DNA of 64,000 nt from Cladopsammia gracilis (Eukaryota > Cnidaria > Anthozoa > Scleractinia > Dendrophylliidae). Shown one piece after another: positions 36,201 through 48,895 of the stretch; within the stretch, counting starts at the first letter, position 1; each line of letters starts with the position of its first letter. Position numbers and translations under genes: made by a program. Location of the stretch: NCBI GenBank assembly GCA_022457155.1, contig JAJGOT010000047.1, positions 1,446,001-1,510,000 on the forward strand, read 5' to 3'. Below the pieces are notes generated by a model. That model was not told the origin of the DNA, made no database searches, and was given only the letters and a program-made list of their open reading frames with translations.

Positions 36201-37262
36201 GTATGACTCTTTCCGAATAAAATACACCTGTTGCGTATCGAAAATTGCCCGAGAAACTGATTTGGAGATTAAAATTGCAAAAAATGTACAGACATCTTTG
36301 CTCTTTGCGCAACGCGACGCGAGTGAAGTTGGAACTACAAAATCCAAGTCTTGTTTTGTTTACATAAAATCCGCGCTTTTTAACCTATGTAATGAATGAA
36401 AAAACATAAAAATGGACAACAAAATCTTCTTTTGAAAAATTTTATTCAAATATCCGTTAGTTTATGTTGAAAGCAAAAAGGTGCACCATTAGTGCATCGA
36501 GGAGCTGTCTAGCACATGGCACATGGCGAAATTCAAGATGTCAATCCGTCTGAATTTAGGCTGACGTTTTATAAACATTTCTCCAAAACTAACGAGAACA
36601 CAAAGAAAAGGTCAATCACAATTGCATGATATCAACATAAACTCCCAAAGAAAAATTTAATTTTTTTTTCACCGTTAAGTCCCACGGCTGCTTGAAAATT
36701 CTTTAAAACTCCGCTTCTTCGTGGGTTCTGAAGTTCCTCGAAGCAAGATTTCATCGCTTAAAGCTCTTCTTTTTCTGAGTATTCTTTAAATAAAAGCTTT
36801 CTCTTTATATTTGGAATATTTTAAATGTGAGTTAATGCAAAATTACGGCCGGTTTTGGCAATGGGTTAAAGGAGTTTAGCTCTAAACAAATGCTTCGACG
36901 ATCTACTAGCTTCAATTGTCCTAAGACGAAATCAGGTTTAAAAATAAACACTTATCTCTATCCGCTTGACTTGCAGAGTTACGCAGCCTCAAATGCGGTC
37001 TTGACCAATGTTTGAGAAATGTAAAACCTGTCATGATTAGCAAACCGCGAAACAACGCAGGGAAAAACAATTTTGCAAACCGTTCACTCCGCTAAACACA
37101 ACAAAAGTGTTTTCTGTAGCTGACGTAACATCGGCCGTGTAGCCACGCGAAAAACAAAGCCTCGCTTTGGTTTCAAAATTGCTAAGACCCCAAATGTTGC
37201 GTGACGTCCTACGCGCATGTTTTGCGACGTCATACGCGCCCGCGAGCGAGCCCCGCGCAACG
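33281..37262. mobile_element. 4-kb inverted-repeat element, degraded
   Basis: Left arm about 33281-34245 and right arm about 36070-37262 are complementary in long blocks. Examples are CTCGCGGGCGCGTATGACGT, AAAGCGAGGCTTTGTTTTTC, GAGGAACTTC near 33575 against its complement near 36735, and TTTTGAGAATTGCTAAAAT near 34215 against 36100. Small indels and substitutions separate the blocks. The core (34250-36070) has no recognised gene. Exact termini and target duplication were not found. Confidence 0.65.
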
Positions 37263-37410
37263 TACGTACGTCGTACGCCTAGGTACTTGGTGTATCCCTG
37301 ATCATAAGGTATGGTACTTCATGTATCCCTCGAAAGGGTTAGTTCTTATATATGGTCTGGGCTAGCAGCATATTATCTCGTGTCCCTTAAAAATTACAAT
37401 TTTCGGCAGC

Positions 37411-37484
37411 TAGTCCTTGGTGGTGTAGTGGGTAGTGTGCATGGAGTAGATCATACGGCCCGGGTTCGATTCCCCATTCTGCTG
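37411..37484 (+). other. tRNA-like sequence (tRNA pseudogene or SINE head)
   Basis: A plausible RNA polymerase III A box (GGTGTAGTGGGTAGTGTGC) is followed at normal tRNA spacing by a B box (GGGTTCGATTCC). The anticodon arm and acceptor stem do not pair well, and only part of the T stem pairs. A functional tRNA is therefore unlikely; a tRNA-derived SINE head or pseudogene is more likely. Confidence 0.45.
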
Positions 37485-37643
37485 TTTTTATCTTCTTTTT
37501 CTACTGAAATAAAAACTAAGTGTTTAAGGTGTTTCCCTCCAGTTTCCATGCAGCCGCACCGACCATTTTTAAGCGGCCGTTTAACTAACTTTCCTTTATT
37601 GAATTAGTATGAAACTTACACAAAATATTGTACTTAGTTTGAA

Positions 37644-37973
37644 GTTTTTAAGATTGTAATAATTTTGAAAATCGGATTTAAAATTGCGGAGATAAACGAG
37701 AAACATTGAAATCGCTTGAGTCTAAATTCCGAGCGATTGCGATGGCATCTAGAAAAATCAAAACTATTACGATAAACTGTGATATATGGCAAACAAAATA
37801 TCTAAATAGTTTTTAAGATTGTAATAATTTTGAAAATCGGATTTAAAATTGCGGAGATAAACGAGAAACATTGAAATCGCTTGAGTCTAAATTCCGAGCG
37901 ATTGCGATGGCATCTAGAAAAATCAAAACTATTACGATAAACTGTGACATATGGCAAACAAAATATCTAAAAA
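37644..37973. repeat. Tandem duplication, 165-bp unit
   Basis: Two head-to-tail copies (37644-37808 and 37809-37973) starting GTTTTTAAGATTGTAATAAT and differing at about one base. Very recent. Confidence 0.9.
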
Positions 37974-38128
37974 TTAGAAAATTTTGTCAAGCCGATTTTG
38001 AGTAAATCAGGAAAACATTTCGAACTTGTGATTTTGCATGTGTATGAGCACATCAATAAGTTCCTCAATCAAGCTTATAAAAGTTTAATTTCTCAATCTC
38101 AAATTTACGCCAAAATGTGTGTTTAGAG

Positions 38129-39261
38129 CACAGGGAGCAGAGGAGCCAAATTTGACCTCTTTGAGCTTAAAACGCGCGCTGTGTCTTGCGTTATTCGATC
38201 TGTTGTTTTCGAGTTTTTCCCCCAGCGGGACCCCAAGCGTAATCGGCGCTTTCCGGAAAGCGTAAGCTTTCCGAGCGAGGCACGAAGTGCCGAGAAGAAA
38301 AAGAGACAAGGGAGGAAACATAGTACCACGTGATTCGTTAGATGTGGACCGCAACATACTGGTGACGGAAGTAAAAACTCCGAAAGTGACATGCCGTCAA
38401 TAAAACGAAAGTTATGCCAACCGTTCAAAACAGACCTTGTCACGGTTTTTCCAAATTTTTATATTGGCCTGACAGCAAAAATCCATTGACACTGCTGGAA
38501 AAAGCATCTCAAAATTAGCAAAGTGGCCGAGTTTAAAAGCGATATCTTTTAAAATAGTGGAGATATAGCTCCGCAAAGTCGACCACAGGCGGCCCAAGCT
38601 CACTTTTAGATAACCGGGACGTGACCCTTGCTTTATGAGCGGTTTTGTGTTACAAAGATTCGATTTATAAAGGTTTGTATGGGAACGCAACGGTTTTGCT
38701 TCAAAACTTAAAAATTCGAATCTTATGTGAATAAAATTGACTTAACCTGTTGCTGTGTTGTATTCTTTGTTGTTTGCTTGCTCCTCGGGGCGATTTAGCG
38801 CGATTTCGGCGAGTTATCGTTATTTCGGTGCTCCACTGCAGTGGAGTGGAGCACACCTCTCGTATGACGTATTTCCGTCACCAGTATGTTGCGGTCCACA
38901 TCCTACGAAAGTCAACTTTGAACGCCATAAAGAGCGATCACCGAAAAGAGCGTTTAATGGATCTCTTCATCGAATTTGTTGAAAAGCTGTCCAGAGACTG
39001 TCTATATAAAGCTACATGCCAAAAATCAGAACTTTTTATTAAATCAAAAGCGAGTAATCGGGGATAAAAAATTAGGCCCAAATTTGTTTCCTCCCTTGTC
39101 TCTCTTCTTGCTGCGTAACGATTTTGTGGCGCCCACAGTCAGCAATTTGCGGTTACCCAACGGAAAGCTCCGATTACGCTTGGGGTCCCGCTGGGGCGAA
39201 AAAAAAAACAGATCGAAGATCGAACGCGTAAAGGTCAAATTTGGCTCCTCTGTTCCCTGTG
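38129..39261. mobile_element. Inverted-repeat element, 1.1 kb
   Basis: Ends CACAGGGAGCAGAGGAGCC and GGCTCCTCTGTTCCCTGTG. Inner complementary blocks include GGGACCCCAAGCGTAATCGG near 38229 against 39172, GACAAGGGAGGAAAC near 38307 against 39090, and GACCGCAACATACTGGTGAC near 38347 against 38878. No gene inside. Confidence 0.7.
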
Positions 39262-39307
39262 TTTAGAGTATGAGACTTCGTGCTTTGATTGCACGGTTGA
39301 AGGCGCA

Positions 39308-39340
39308 CAAAGACGCTTTAATTAATTAATTAATTAATTC
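39308..39340. repeat. TTAA pentanucleotide-like microsatellite
   Basis: Run of ATTA/TTAA units (TTAATTAATTAATTAATTAA) of about 25 bp. Confidence 0.8.
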
Positions 39341-40110
39341 AGGTGAAGCGCAACGCATTTCTGCGTGACCATCATGATTTGCGGAGTAACGTTAGGGGCT
39401 GTGTTCCACGTTATTTTGATCGTTCCCACGAATTTCAGTGGGACGTTTATTTGAAAGCAGGTTTTTTATTCGCATTTGACGTGCACTGGACTCTCTCGAC
39501 ATTTTGAATTGTAGGGAAAAGAAAGAAGTCATCGCGATTTGCATAATTCTTATGGTGTACCATCTCCGCCAAAAATCAAACTTGTAACTCAACATCCAAC
39601 TTTACCGTTGTCAACATCGGACTTTCAAGTCAACCTGGAACTTTACAGTTATCAACATCGGACTTTACAGTTGTCAACATCGGACTTTACAGTTGTCAAC
39701 ATCGGACTATTGACTCAACATCGGACTTTACAGTTGTCAACATCGAACTATTGGCTCAACATCGGACTTTACAGTTGTCAACATCGGACTATTGACTCAA
39801 TATCGGACTTTACAGTTGTCAACATCGAACTATTGGCTCAACATCGGACTTTACAGTTGTCAACATCGGACTATTGACTCAACATCCAACTGTACAGTTT
39901 CGACATCGGACTTTGCCACGTCAACAAAAGAAAATGTTAGACTTTGCCAAACGCCATGTTCGTCTTCGTAAAGTTGAGTTCTCTCCGTGCGTACCAAATC
40001 CGCCAATAATTATGGGATGGCAGAATGACGTCACTATGGCAAAGCCCCGCTCTCACGTGAACTGTTCTTCCACGTGTTGCGGCCGCGAAGATTTCAGCAA
40101 GATTTCAGCA

Positions 40111-41167
40111 AGATTTAGCAAGATTTCAGCGCGATTTCAGCAAGAAATTAGCAAGATTTCACGCTAAATGGCAAACGGCAACAGCCAGTTAAGCCGACTC
40201 AAAAACACACTACTACAAGTTGCAGAGAGACTCGAATCTTTGGAACACCATGATCATGAAGGTGAGATAACTGAGCTTGAGCTTAAATGTTTTGTAGCTA
40301 GCACTATTTTTCGACTAATAATACTTGAAGGTGCCTTATAAATGGTAAAGTACAGAAAATAATGCTATTATCCCGACGTTCTATCGCAATCGGTGAAAGA
40401 TTTCCGGGTGTTTCTGCATGTACCGGTATCCATGAACCACTCATTGTCTTCTATTGTTTGTGAGGTATTGTATTTTTGGTCTTGTTTTGCATTTGTATTA
40501 TTGTCGTTCTTTGTTCCTTTTGTTTTACGTAATAGACCTCTTTCATAATGACGACCGATTTATTTATTCCTTCATATGTATGTTAATTAGCTTCACTGGC
40601 CTCATTTTAGAGTAAAAATTATTTTCAATTTTTGCACATGTTACCGAGGCCAGTGAGGCTGATTAACATACATATGTTGATTGAAATGCAGATCAATCTC
40701 TCACGTTCAAAGTTCAACCTCCTGAAGTGCGGCCGCTCAGAAAAATAAACTCGGTTATTTCACTTTTCACCGAGTTATTTTAACCGGGTTATTTTAACCG
40801 GGTTACTAAAAAAATAACCCAGTTAACTCACCAAGTGCGGCCGCAGCCATTGAGTGGTTCATGGATACCAGTACATGCAGAAAGACCCGGAAATCTTTCA
40901 CCGATTGCGATAGAACGTCGGGATAATAGCATTATTTTCTGTACTTTACATTTATAAGGCACCTAGCTACAAAACATTTTAAGCTCAAGCTTAGTTATCT
41001 CACCTTCATGATCATGGTGTTTAATGCTTTCTAATGTGTTCCAAAGATTCGAGTCTCGCTGCAACTTGTAGTAGTGTGTTTTTGAGTCGGCTTAACTGGC
41101 TGTTGCCGTTTGCCATTTAGCGTGAAATCTTGCTAATTTCTTGCTGAAATCGCGCTAAAATCTTGCT
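40111..41167. repeat. Central palindrome of the 39553-48591 element
   Basis: About 0.5-kb complementary halves around an axis near 40640. Landmarks are GCTAAATGGCAAACGGCAAC near 40165 against 41105, and CTATCGCAATCGGTGAAAGA near 40382 against 40895. Inside is a smaller palindrome (ATGTATGTTAATTAGCTTCA, about 40575-40680) and AACCGGGTTATTTTAACCGG repeats (about 40745-40830). Confidence 0.75.
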
Positions 41168-42346
41168 TAGGGAGGGTTCATAATTTATCTAGAGGGGGGG
41201 GGGGGGCTATGTCGATTTTTAGGGGGGGCCATGATTTTTTCCTGTTAGGTTTTAGGGGGGGCTATCGAAAATTTCTCCCGATATGAAAGAAGGTATAAGG
41301 GGGGGCCACCAAAACAGATTCAATAAAAACCACCACCATCAGTTTAGTCATATTTAGCAGGAGGATCTGTAAATAAAGTTTTAGTGTAGCTGGAACTTAT
41401 AAACATAGGTACGCAATGCGTACAGAAGCGACGACGAGTTTCAACTTGGCGTTAAATCAATAGGTCTGGGGTGCTCTGATAAAATCAGTGTATCACTTGG
41501 CTCCACTAGAAAAGGGTGACAAGGGTCGATGTGAAATGCAAATTTCGGCGACTTTTAGTTGGTGCAGAGCGTCCTGTAAATAAAATTTGTTTGAAAATGC
41601 TCATTAAACCAGAATATTGCCCCAGCAAATAATATAATACCAGAAGTAGCCAAGGACTTGTAATAGAACTTTCATTGGTAAAATTACTTTTTTCCAAACA
41701 TTTTCAATTTTTGTACTTATGGTCGTAGGAATAACATATGTTTGTCAGTTGTTGATTGTTTTGTGTTTGATTAAAAACCAAAGGTGTGAATGGTCAGGTC
41801 AGCCCTTTTTATACCAGAACTTCCTGTTGAAGACCCAGTAGTGACCATTATGCATTGCGTGATAAAAACAATGTAAGCCTCGATCCCAGGAAATAAATAA
41901 CAATAACAGAGGTGCGTGGAGCGTAATGGTCATTACTGGGCCTTTAAGGTCCTGGCTGACACCGATACTTGTGATCATGATATGCATGTGAAGATTTATT
42001 ACACAATTGTGGTTGCTGCATTGGTAATTGCACATTTTATCATGTGCAAAATCAAAACAATTCATCGTTTTTCCTTCATATTTGTGACAAATATGGATTG
42101 GAATTTATTTTGCCATACTTGGTTGGTATAATTCTATGCTGATTAGGCTTAATATAGGTCAAACACGCATCAAGAACAAGTAACATTTTCATTTTCAAAT
42201 TATTTGAGATTAAAATTACATCTGAGTTTGTTTTACTTATGTGCAATTCAATATTTGTACATCTTGCAAGTTACAATTGATAACCAGTCCATTGTTGTCC
42301 GGATAGCTGTTTTTCTGATTCCTTACAGCGTTACTATGAAGTGTTA

Positions 42347-42525
42347 ATAGAGCGTATGCACTCACGTGGCAAGCAGCTATGCAAATTTATTGGAACAAAA
42401 GAAAGTGTTAACATAAGAAAAGCGTTCAAATCCCACAGGATTGTTTTGGTACACCAACATGGCCGCCGTTCTATTGTTTTGGTACACCAATATGGCCGCC
42501 GTGACGTCATGTGCATACGCTCTAT
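42347..42525 (+). mobile_element. MITE, copy 1 (AGAGCGTATGCAC ends)
   Basis: Ends ATAGAGCGTATGCAC and GTGCATACGCTCTAT. Internal tandem pair GGTACACCAAYATGGCCGCC. An inverted copy is at 43139-43316. Confidence 0.75.
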
Positions 42526-43138
42526 ACAGGAAGCACAATTCAAACAGTACAATGTACATGATTAAAACTATTACAATTGCTAAATGACAACAACTGGAAA
42601 TTGTTTCCATGTTTGTGCTTCACAAATTGAAAAGACTTTGTCAGTTCTGAACATGTTTTCAGAGATTATTGGTAGTTTGACATTTTGTGGTTTCATTAAC
42701 GCATGAACAGCAGGTCACCAGTTTCTTCAGCACTTCAGACTTTTTGTCATTGTCACCAGCATTAGTTGATGTGCTAAATGTTTGCAGATGCATTGACTGG
42801 AGGTGATTGAGTACCTTTAAAAGAAAATAAATGAATACCTTGAGATTCAGTTCATTTTTTTAAGTGTTTTGTCATACTAAAGTTTAAAACCAAAATGGCT
42901 TTATGGGGACTTAAAAGCGGAATTAACGTGCTTCAGTTAGATATACAATGGATGGTGAAGAATTCAATTTGGGAGCTGAGAGTTTCATTGTATATATTGA
43001 AAAAACTATTACATGTGGCTAGTCACATGTAATAACAGGTGAAGACAGAAAGAAAATTAAAAAAAAAACGCACAGAAAAATTGCCCAATGCCCCCCCTCC
43101 CCCACCTTCAAAATTAAAATAGTCCATCCCTTAGCCCA

Positions 43139-43316
43139 ATAGAGCGTATGCACATGACGTCACGGCGGCCATATTGGTGTACCAAAACAATAGAACGGCG
43201 GCCATGTTGGTGTACCAAAACAATCCTGTGGGATTTGAACGCTTTTCTTATGTTAACACTTTCTTTTGTTCCAATAAATTTGCATAGCTGCTTGCCACGT
43301 GAGTGCATACGCTCTA
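43139..43316 (-). mobile_element. MITE, copy 2, inverted relative to copy 1
   Basis: Near-identical to 42347-42525 in the opposite orientation, separated by about 0.6 kb. The two copies could form a large stem-loop. Confidence 0.75.
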
Positions 43317-43766
43317 TATGAACAAGATAATGTTCTCACCCTTTCTCAAGTTTCAGTAATGTGCTTCATGAAAAATGCACGAGGAAAACACTTTGGTAGA
43401 AATTCTGAAGATATTGCACCAATTCCCCTACACTGTTAAATTCCAACTGAACACATGTTCCAATTTTGTAGCCACTGTTTACCAGAATTACTTCCAAACA
43501 GCGAGACATTTCCCTGATGAAAATCAGCTGTAACTATCTTTAAGGTATCTACAAGATGGCAAGGAACAAGGATTCATTTCTACATCGTTAGAAGGACGAA
43601 TCAAAAGTGGAATACAACGATACATGCAGATTTGTGTGAACCAATTAGTGTAGTAACTCAAGAAAACTCATTTGCCACGCATAAACAACATAAAACAGAA
43701 ATAACAACGTAGGCCAGAATTTTCCTTTGACACGATTTAAACATTCTCTGGCTTTGAAATGAGCAT

Positions 43767-45222
43767 TGGGACATTCCATTTTTTATCCGCACCCCCCCTA
43801 TGGAAGGCATAATTTGGGTTGGCCTGAAATTGCCCTGTCGGAATCTGAAATTTAGAGATTAGAGAACTTAAGATCCACGACGAACGAGACGACGACGACG
43901 TCTATAGACCGTGGGAGGACTGGACTGAGGACGTCGGTTTCGGAAAACTTAAGATGCGGCCGACAGGTAGACGACGACGACTTATTTCGACTTGACTTGT
44001 TGAAAACGTCTCGCTCAAGATGACATCGTTTAAGGACATGAGTGAGCTTCTTTTTTTGAGCCGCAGATTAAACTTTATTAACGACGAAGAATTTCCAGTT
44101 TTGTTTGACCTGTTCGAGTGAAAAAATCCTGATTTTTTCCCCATGGAGAATATCGATAGTTCGCGCTGTATGAAATGGCCGAGTCCGAGTGTTTGGCCGA
44201 GTTCCCGGCACATTAGTATATTGTGTTGGGAATTCCATACAAAGTTTGGATTCCTAAAAATAAACACGATACACAATTAATTACAAGAGTTGGCAAAATA
44301 ATTGTAATTGGCCGTAAGTGAGTCTAAATAATCACATGTGCAAAAAAGTTACAAAATGAAACGTTTCACTGCTAAAGATTCGATATAATTTTACATATTA
44401 CAGAGGCGAAAATTCCAGAGTACAAGTGATTAAATTCTTCTATTCAAGGCTTGCGGCCAGCTGCTTGCAGTCATGAATAATTTTTTTTCGATCTAGTTGT
44501 TTCTACCGTGAGGGCAAGTTTTAAAGATAAACGTTATACTGCCAGCACTTACAGTTGTGTTCTCAAGTCAAAACACAATTGAGTACTTATAATTATTATT
44601 CAGGTTCTTCATTCCTTTTTACAACCTCATGGAAAAATAAATTTACGACTTACCGGTTCGCCTTTTCCTCTTGTCTTGCCGCCAGTTAGTAAACAACAAG
44701 AAAACACGCACGTCTTTTTACAGTCATATTTTTTATCCAATTCGCTTCGTAAAATAGAAAGAGAAGCTAAAATGAAACCACAAAAGATAAGGGATGAACA
44801 AAGATTACAAAAGTGACAGGTCAGTGTAAATTTTTACCTTTGAACTTTGTTTAAACAACTCCTTTGCACGACGACGTGAAACTACTGGCTTGGTCGTCGT
44901 CGACGAGAGGACGACGACGGAATTCGCGGGAAAATCGCGTGAATCTCACTTCCGGTCGTCGTCGTCCATGCCGTCGTCGTGGATCTTAAGCTCCCTAATT
45001 AGGTGGGTGTCAGAATCACAATTTGTCCCAAATAGTGGTGTTGGAATCACTATTGTAGGCTTATTGTGGAGGTGTCGGAATCAATTTTTCAGGTCTGCGT
45101 GGGGGTGTCGGAATCACTATTTTTGTCGAATATATGGTGTAGGAATCATGAATCAGGCAAAAGGGGCCTGTCGGAATCGTGCCTTCCATAGGGGGGGTGC
45201 GGATAAAAAATGGAATGTCCCA
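43767..45222. mobile_element. Element with TGGGACATTCCA ends
   Basis: Left end TGGGACATTCCATTTTTTAT and the complementary right end at 45203-45222. The repeats extend through CCGCACCCCCCCTATGGAAG for about 45 bp. Internal TGTCGGAATC motifs recur several times on the right (45055-45180). Interrupted by the element at 43870-44995. Confidence 0.7.
43870..44995. mobile_element. Nested element with CTTAAGATCCACGACG ends
   Basis: Left end GAACTTAAGATCCACGACG and right end CGTCGTGGATCTTAAGCTCC, with GACGACGACG-rich inner flanks on both sides. No gene recognised inside. Confidence 0.65.
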
Positions 45223-48200
45223 TTATACAACCCCACAGCGGCTCTATATTGCATTATAAGATACCATAACTGTATACACAATATGCTGGTAATGATGGCT
45301 CACCTTTATTAATAGCTTGAATCCGAGATAAACTGTTTAATTTCCTTCTCTTTCTTCAATACAATGAAGTTGCTCCGATATTCTGTACACAACTGATCGT
45401 GAATCACCGCACACGGCTTCGTTTTCAGGTAACAGCTCTTGTAGGATACTCAGTTATAAGTCAAGTTCAGTAAGCTTAAATCAATGCTATTTCAGTGCTA
45501 TTTCTGGCCTTCAGTTCTGATAAGTTCTTTCTGAGACAGGCAAAGATCCGCTCCGAAACAGCGCCCAGACTCGATAATTTAGTGGAGAACTTTTGCCTAT
45601 TGCGAGTGCGAGTATGTACTACTGATGAATGTCCATCACTTCGTGTCTGTTTGTCTGCAAGTGAGCGCAAATATATTCACGGTAAATAAAGCATGACGGT
45701 GTAAAATTTGAAACACACAAACAAACCTAGCTTTCTCCACGAAACAAAATGGCGGAGCAAACGACGAGTGACCTAGTTCCCAGTGTTTTTCTTATCCTCC
45801 AAGGCTAGTTCCCAATGTTTCTCGGGTGTAATCCGGACATCCGGACAGACACCACGGCACGATGGCAATAATACGATGACTTCGTCATCGCTTAAAAAGC
45901 AGTCCATGTCAATGAATATAAACTAGAAACTCACACCGATGCTCGCTTTCTCAGAACATTTATTTGTAATTCTGTGTTCCTCTCTCCTCTGCTGAGGTCT
46001 CTTTGTGTCACTGAGGCTGGGGAGGAGAGGGGAAGAAATAGAAGCGTGCAGGGATGATTAGGCGGGGAAAGAGAGGAAGAAGACCGCGCCTTTCGCACTT
46101 CTCATCGTCCCCCGCGCGATTATTAATTTTTAAATAAGAAGCAAAGGACCGCGAACGAAAATGCTGCTGATGTACGTAGGATCTGTAACAGATCTAGTCA
46201 GCCAAAAATAGAGATACAATCAAAGTATAGAGCAAGGCTGATACTTCGTAGAACATTTAAAGTGACAACGACATGATAGAGCCCAAACTGAAAGCCAAAA
46301 TGCAACCGTGGACAGCTGTTTCGACCTGGTTGGATCTTGTCAGCACGGTGTAGCAGCAAAAAGATAGAAAAACCTGAGATTCCAACCCTCCCGATTTTAA
46401 CCAAATTCTCCCAATTTATTATAAAATTCTGAAAACTAGGGAAAAATTTCTAATCTTTAGGATTTCTTTTGCGATCTGTCACTGTGAAACACACATATTA
46501 CACTTTCTTCTCTTTTTATCAGGACGGAATGATGTCAAAATGCAGGAAATGTCACTTGAGAGAACCTAAATTTGCAAAATTTCCGGGGGAGTATGCCGCC
46601 GGACACCCCTAGAAGCTCGCGCCTTCAGCGCTCAGGATAGCGCCTCTGGTGCTAATGATTACTCCCTATTCTCCATCACACGGGGTTGGAATCTCTGAAA
46701 AACTAGCACGAACGCCAATTCTCTACCAAATCGCACGTGGTGATGGCAACAGATGAGAGCTCGAATTCAAATGTTTGAATTTCTATTTAAAATTTTATTA
46801 ATGGATACCCGAGTGGGAGCCTCTGCGGAGGAGACAGTCCATGTTCTAAAGTTTATATTCCAATTGGCGGTGAAGCTAGACAGCCTCAAAATGTGCCAAC
46901 TTGTACAAGTCTCAACGGAATGCAAAACTTGTGGCACTCCGTCCACTTCTGCACCTTCTTTTGTCTGGTGATGAAGGAAGTTCAGTGTCACTACTATCAC
47001 TCACACCCATTAGCACCCAAACTGTCACTATCACTCGACATTCCTTCGCTGTCAGTGCACCATGTTTCACAAAACAACAGTGTCATCTTCATCACTTTCC
47101 TCATCGTCAGATGCAGGTTTGTTACTCTGCCTGAAAAGATGCTCACCTCTCATAGTCATAGTTACCAGTGCATGTCCCCTTTTTTCTTGAAGATGAGTAG
47201 TTATCAGTGCAATCTTTTCAGTTTATTTTTCCATGGAAAAGAGTGTTTTTTTTTTTCAGATAAGTATCCAGCTCAAAAACATAAAGGAAATTTAGCCCCC
47301 AGTTAGTACGCGTCCCAATTGTAATCTTCATATTTTTTGCTTCCCTGTTTCGCCGCTTTACAGCGGTTGCTTTATTTCTCAGATCTTTATAATATTCGAG
47401 GAGCTTTAAATGGTCGACGTAGTTTTTAACAATTTCTCGAGAAACCGCAAAGGCACGAGAAAACGAACATGACAAACCGAATCATAATGGCCATTTTTAG
47501 CTGGTTTAGAAGACTGCAGTAATGAAGGTTGTATCTCTATTTATGTTAATCAGTTTGTTAAATGTAAGTTTTCCATTCTCAATAAACTAATTAGTATTTT
47601 TGCTGGTTAATTTTGAGGCTAAAAATGTCTTGTTTTAGTCATCAGAGTTTTTTTGGTGGTGGTGGTGGAGGGGGGAGGGGGAATGGGGCGGGGAGGGGGA
47701 ATGGGGGGGGGGTCATGGTATTTTGCCCACAGTTGTGGGGGCCAGGAAAAAAACACCAAATAATAGGGGGGCTTCCAAAAATTGCAAGGTCAAAAATCTG
47801 AAATCGACATAACCCCCCCTCTACATAAATTATGAACCCTCCCCTAAATCTTGCTGAAATCTTGCTGAAATCTTCGCGGCCGCAACACGTGGAAGAACAG
47901 TTCACGTGAGAGCGGGGCTTTGCCATAGTGACGTCATTCTGGCAATCCCATAATTATTGGCGGATTTGGTACGCACGGAGAGAACTCAACATCGAACTTT
48001 ACGAAGACGAACATGGCATTTGGCAAAGTCTAACATTTTGTTTTGTTGATGTGGCAAAGTCCGATGTCGAAACTGTACAGTTGGATGTTGATCCAATAGT
48101 CCGATGTTGACAACTGTAAAGTCCGATGTTGAGCCAATAGTCCGATGTCGATAACTATAATGTCGGATGTTGAGTCAATAGTTCGATGTTGACAACTGTA

Positions 48201-48589
48201 AAGTCCGATGTTTCGAGATGTCGAGTCAATAGTCCGATGTCGATAACTATAATGTCGGATGTTGAGTCAATAGTTCGATGTTGACAACTGTACAGTTGAA
48301 TGTTGAGTCAATAGTCCGATGTTGACAACTGTAAAGTCCGATGTTGAGCCAATAGTTCGATGTTGACAACTGTTAAGTCCGATGTTGAGCCAATAGTCCG
48401 ATGTTGACAACTGTAAAGTCCGATGTTGAGCCAATAGTCCGATGTTGACAACTGTAAAGTCCGATGTTGACAACTGTAAAGTCCGATGTTGATAACTGTA
48501 AAGTTCCAGGTTGACTTGAAAGTCCGATGTTGACAACGGTAAAGTTGGATGTTGAGTTACAAGTTTGATTTTTGGCGGAGATGGTACAC

Positions 48590-48895
48590 CATATTGGAAG
48601 CCGTGCAGTGGGAATTTCTTGGTGAAAATCGGCTCGGCGCTGGAGAGGTCCAAAATCCAGCTTTCCTCCCTTGTCTCTCTACTATACGCTCGCTAAAATT
48701 CGCCGTTTTTAGCTACAAGAATGACACCACACAACATTTCAGGTAAAAATACGTTTAGTTTGATCTTGTATGTGAATATTCATCGCAGTATATTACGATA
48801 AGTGAACCTTTTCGATATTCCCATACATTTCCTCTAAATTTAAAAATACGAACAACGGTCACACAGTTTGTGTGGGCCCCCTGTGAAGAAACGTG
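48590..48895. repeat. Dispersed repeat related to 23990-24335
   Basis: See 23990-24335. Matching order: CTCGGCGCTGGAG, CCCTTGTCTCTC, ACACCACACAAC, CCCATACATTTCCTCTAAA, GTGGGCCCCCTGTG. It begins exactly where the 39553-48591 element ends, so that element inserted into a member of this older family. Confidence 0.5.

Larger units (their letters stand above)
41170..47844. mobile_element. 6.7-kb insertion with GGGAGGGTTCATAATTTAT ends
   Basis: Left end GGGAGGGTTCATAATTTAT and right end ATAAATTATGAACCCTCCCC are inverted repeats of about 45 bp that continue into G-rich (left) and C-rich (right) tracts. TA lies on both sides, and removing the insert rejoins a continuous AATCTTGCT-type repeat. No long reading frame inside; it carries several smaller elements listed separately. 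It could be a composite and not one transposon. Confidence 0.55.
39553..48591. mobile_element. 9-kb nested fold-back element with satellite arms
   Basis: Ends TGGTGTACCATCTCCGCC and complement are flanked by TA (39551-39552 and 48592-48593). The outer arms, 39553 to about 40110 and about 47851-48591, contain a satellite of about 20/41-bp units (ACTTTACAGTTGTCAACATC, sometimes with GGACTATTGACTCA). They then share a unique block with TATGGCAAAGCCCCGCTCTC and GCGGCCGCGAAGATTTCAGC. The original centre is the palindrome at 40111-41167. The right half was pushed away by the insertion at 41170-47844. No transposase frame. Confidence 0.8.

Noticed and set aside
39590..39900. Regularly spaced repeats resembling a CRISPR array
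   Set aside because: Units are contiguous satellite repeats with no unique spacers, they recur inverted at 48060-48540, and the genome is clearly animal.
42341..42565. Pair of short similar proteins at 42341 and 43114-43308
   Set aside because: They are translations of two inverted copies of the same MITE.
44890..45312. 140-codon open frame
   Set aside because: It lies over the end repeats and TGTCGGAATC motifs of nested elements; no protein-like features.
46893..47306. 137-codon open frame
   Set aside because: It overlaps other frames of similar length, has no recognisable motif, and lies within the 6.7-kb insertion. A decayed gene cannot be excluded.
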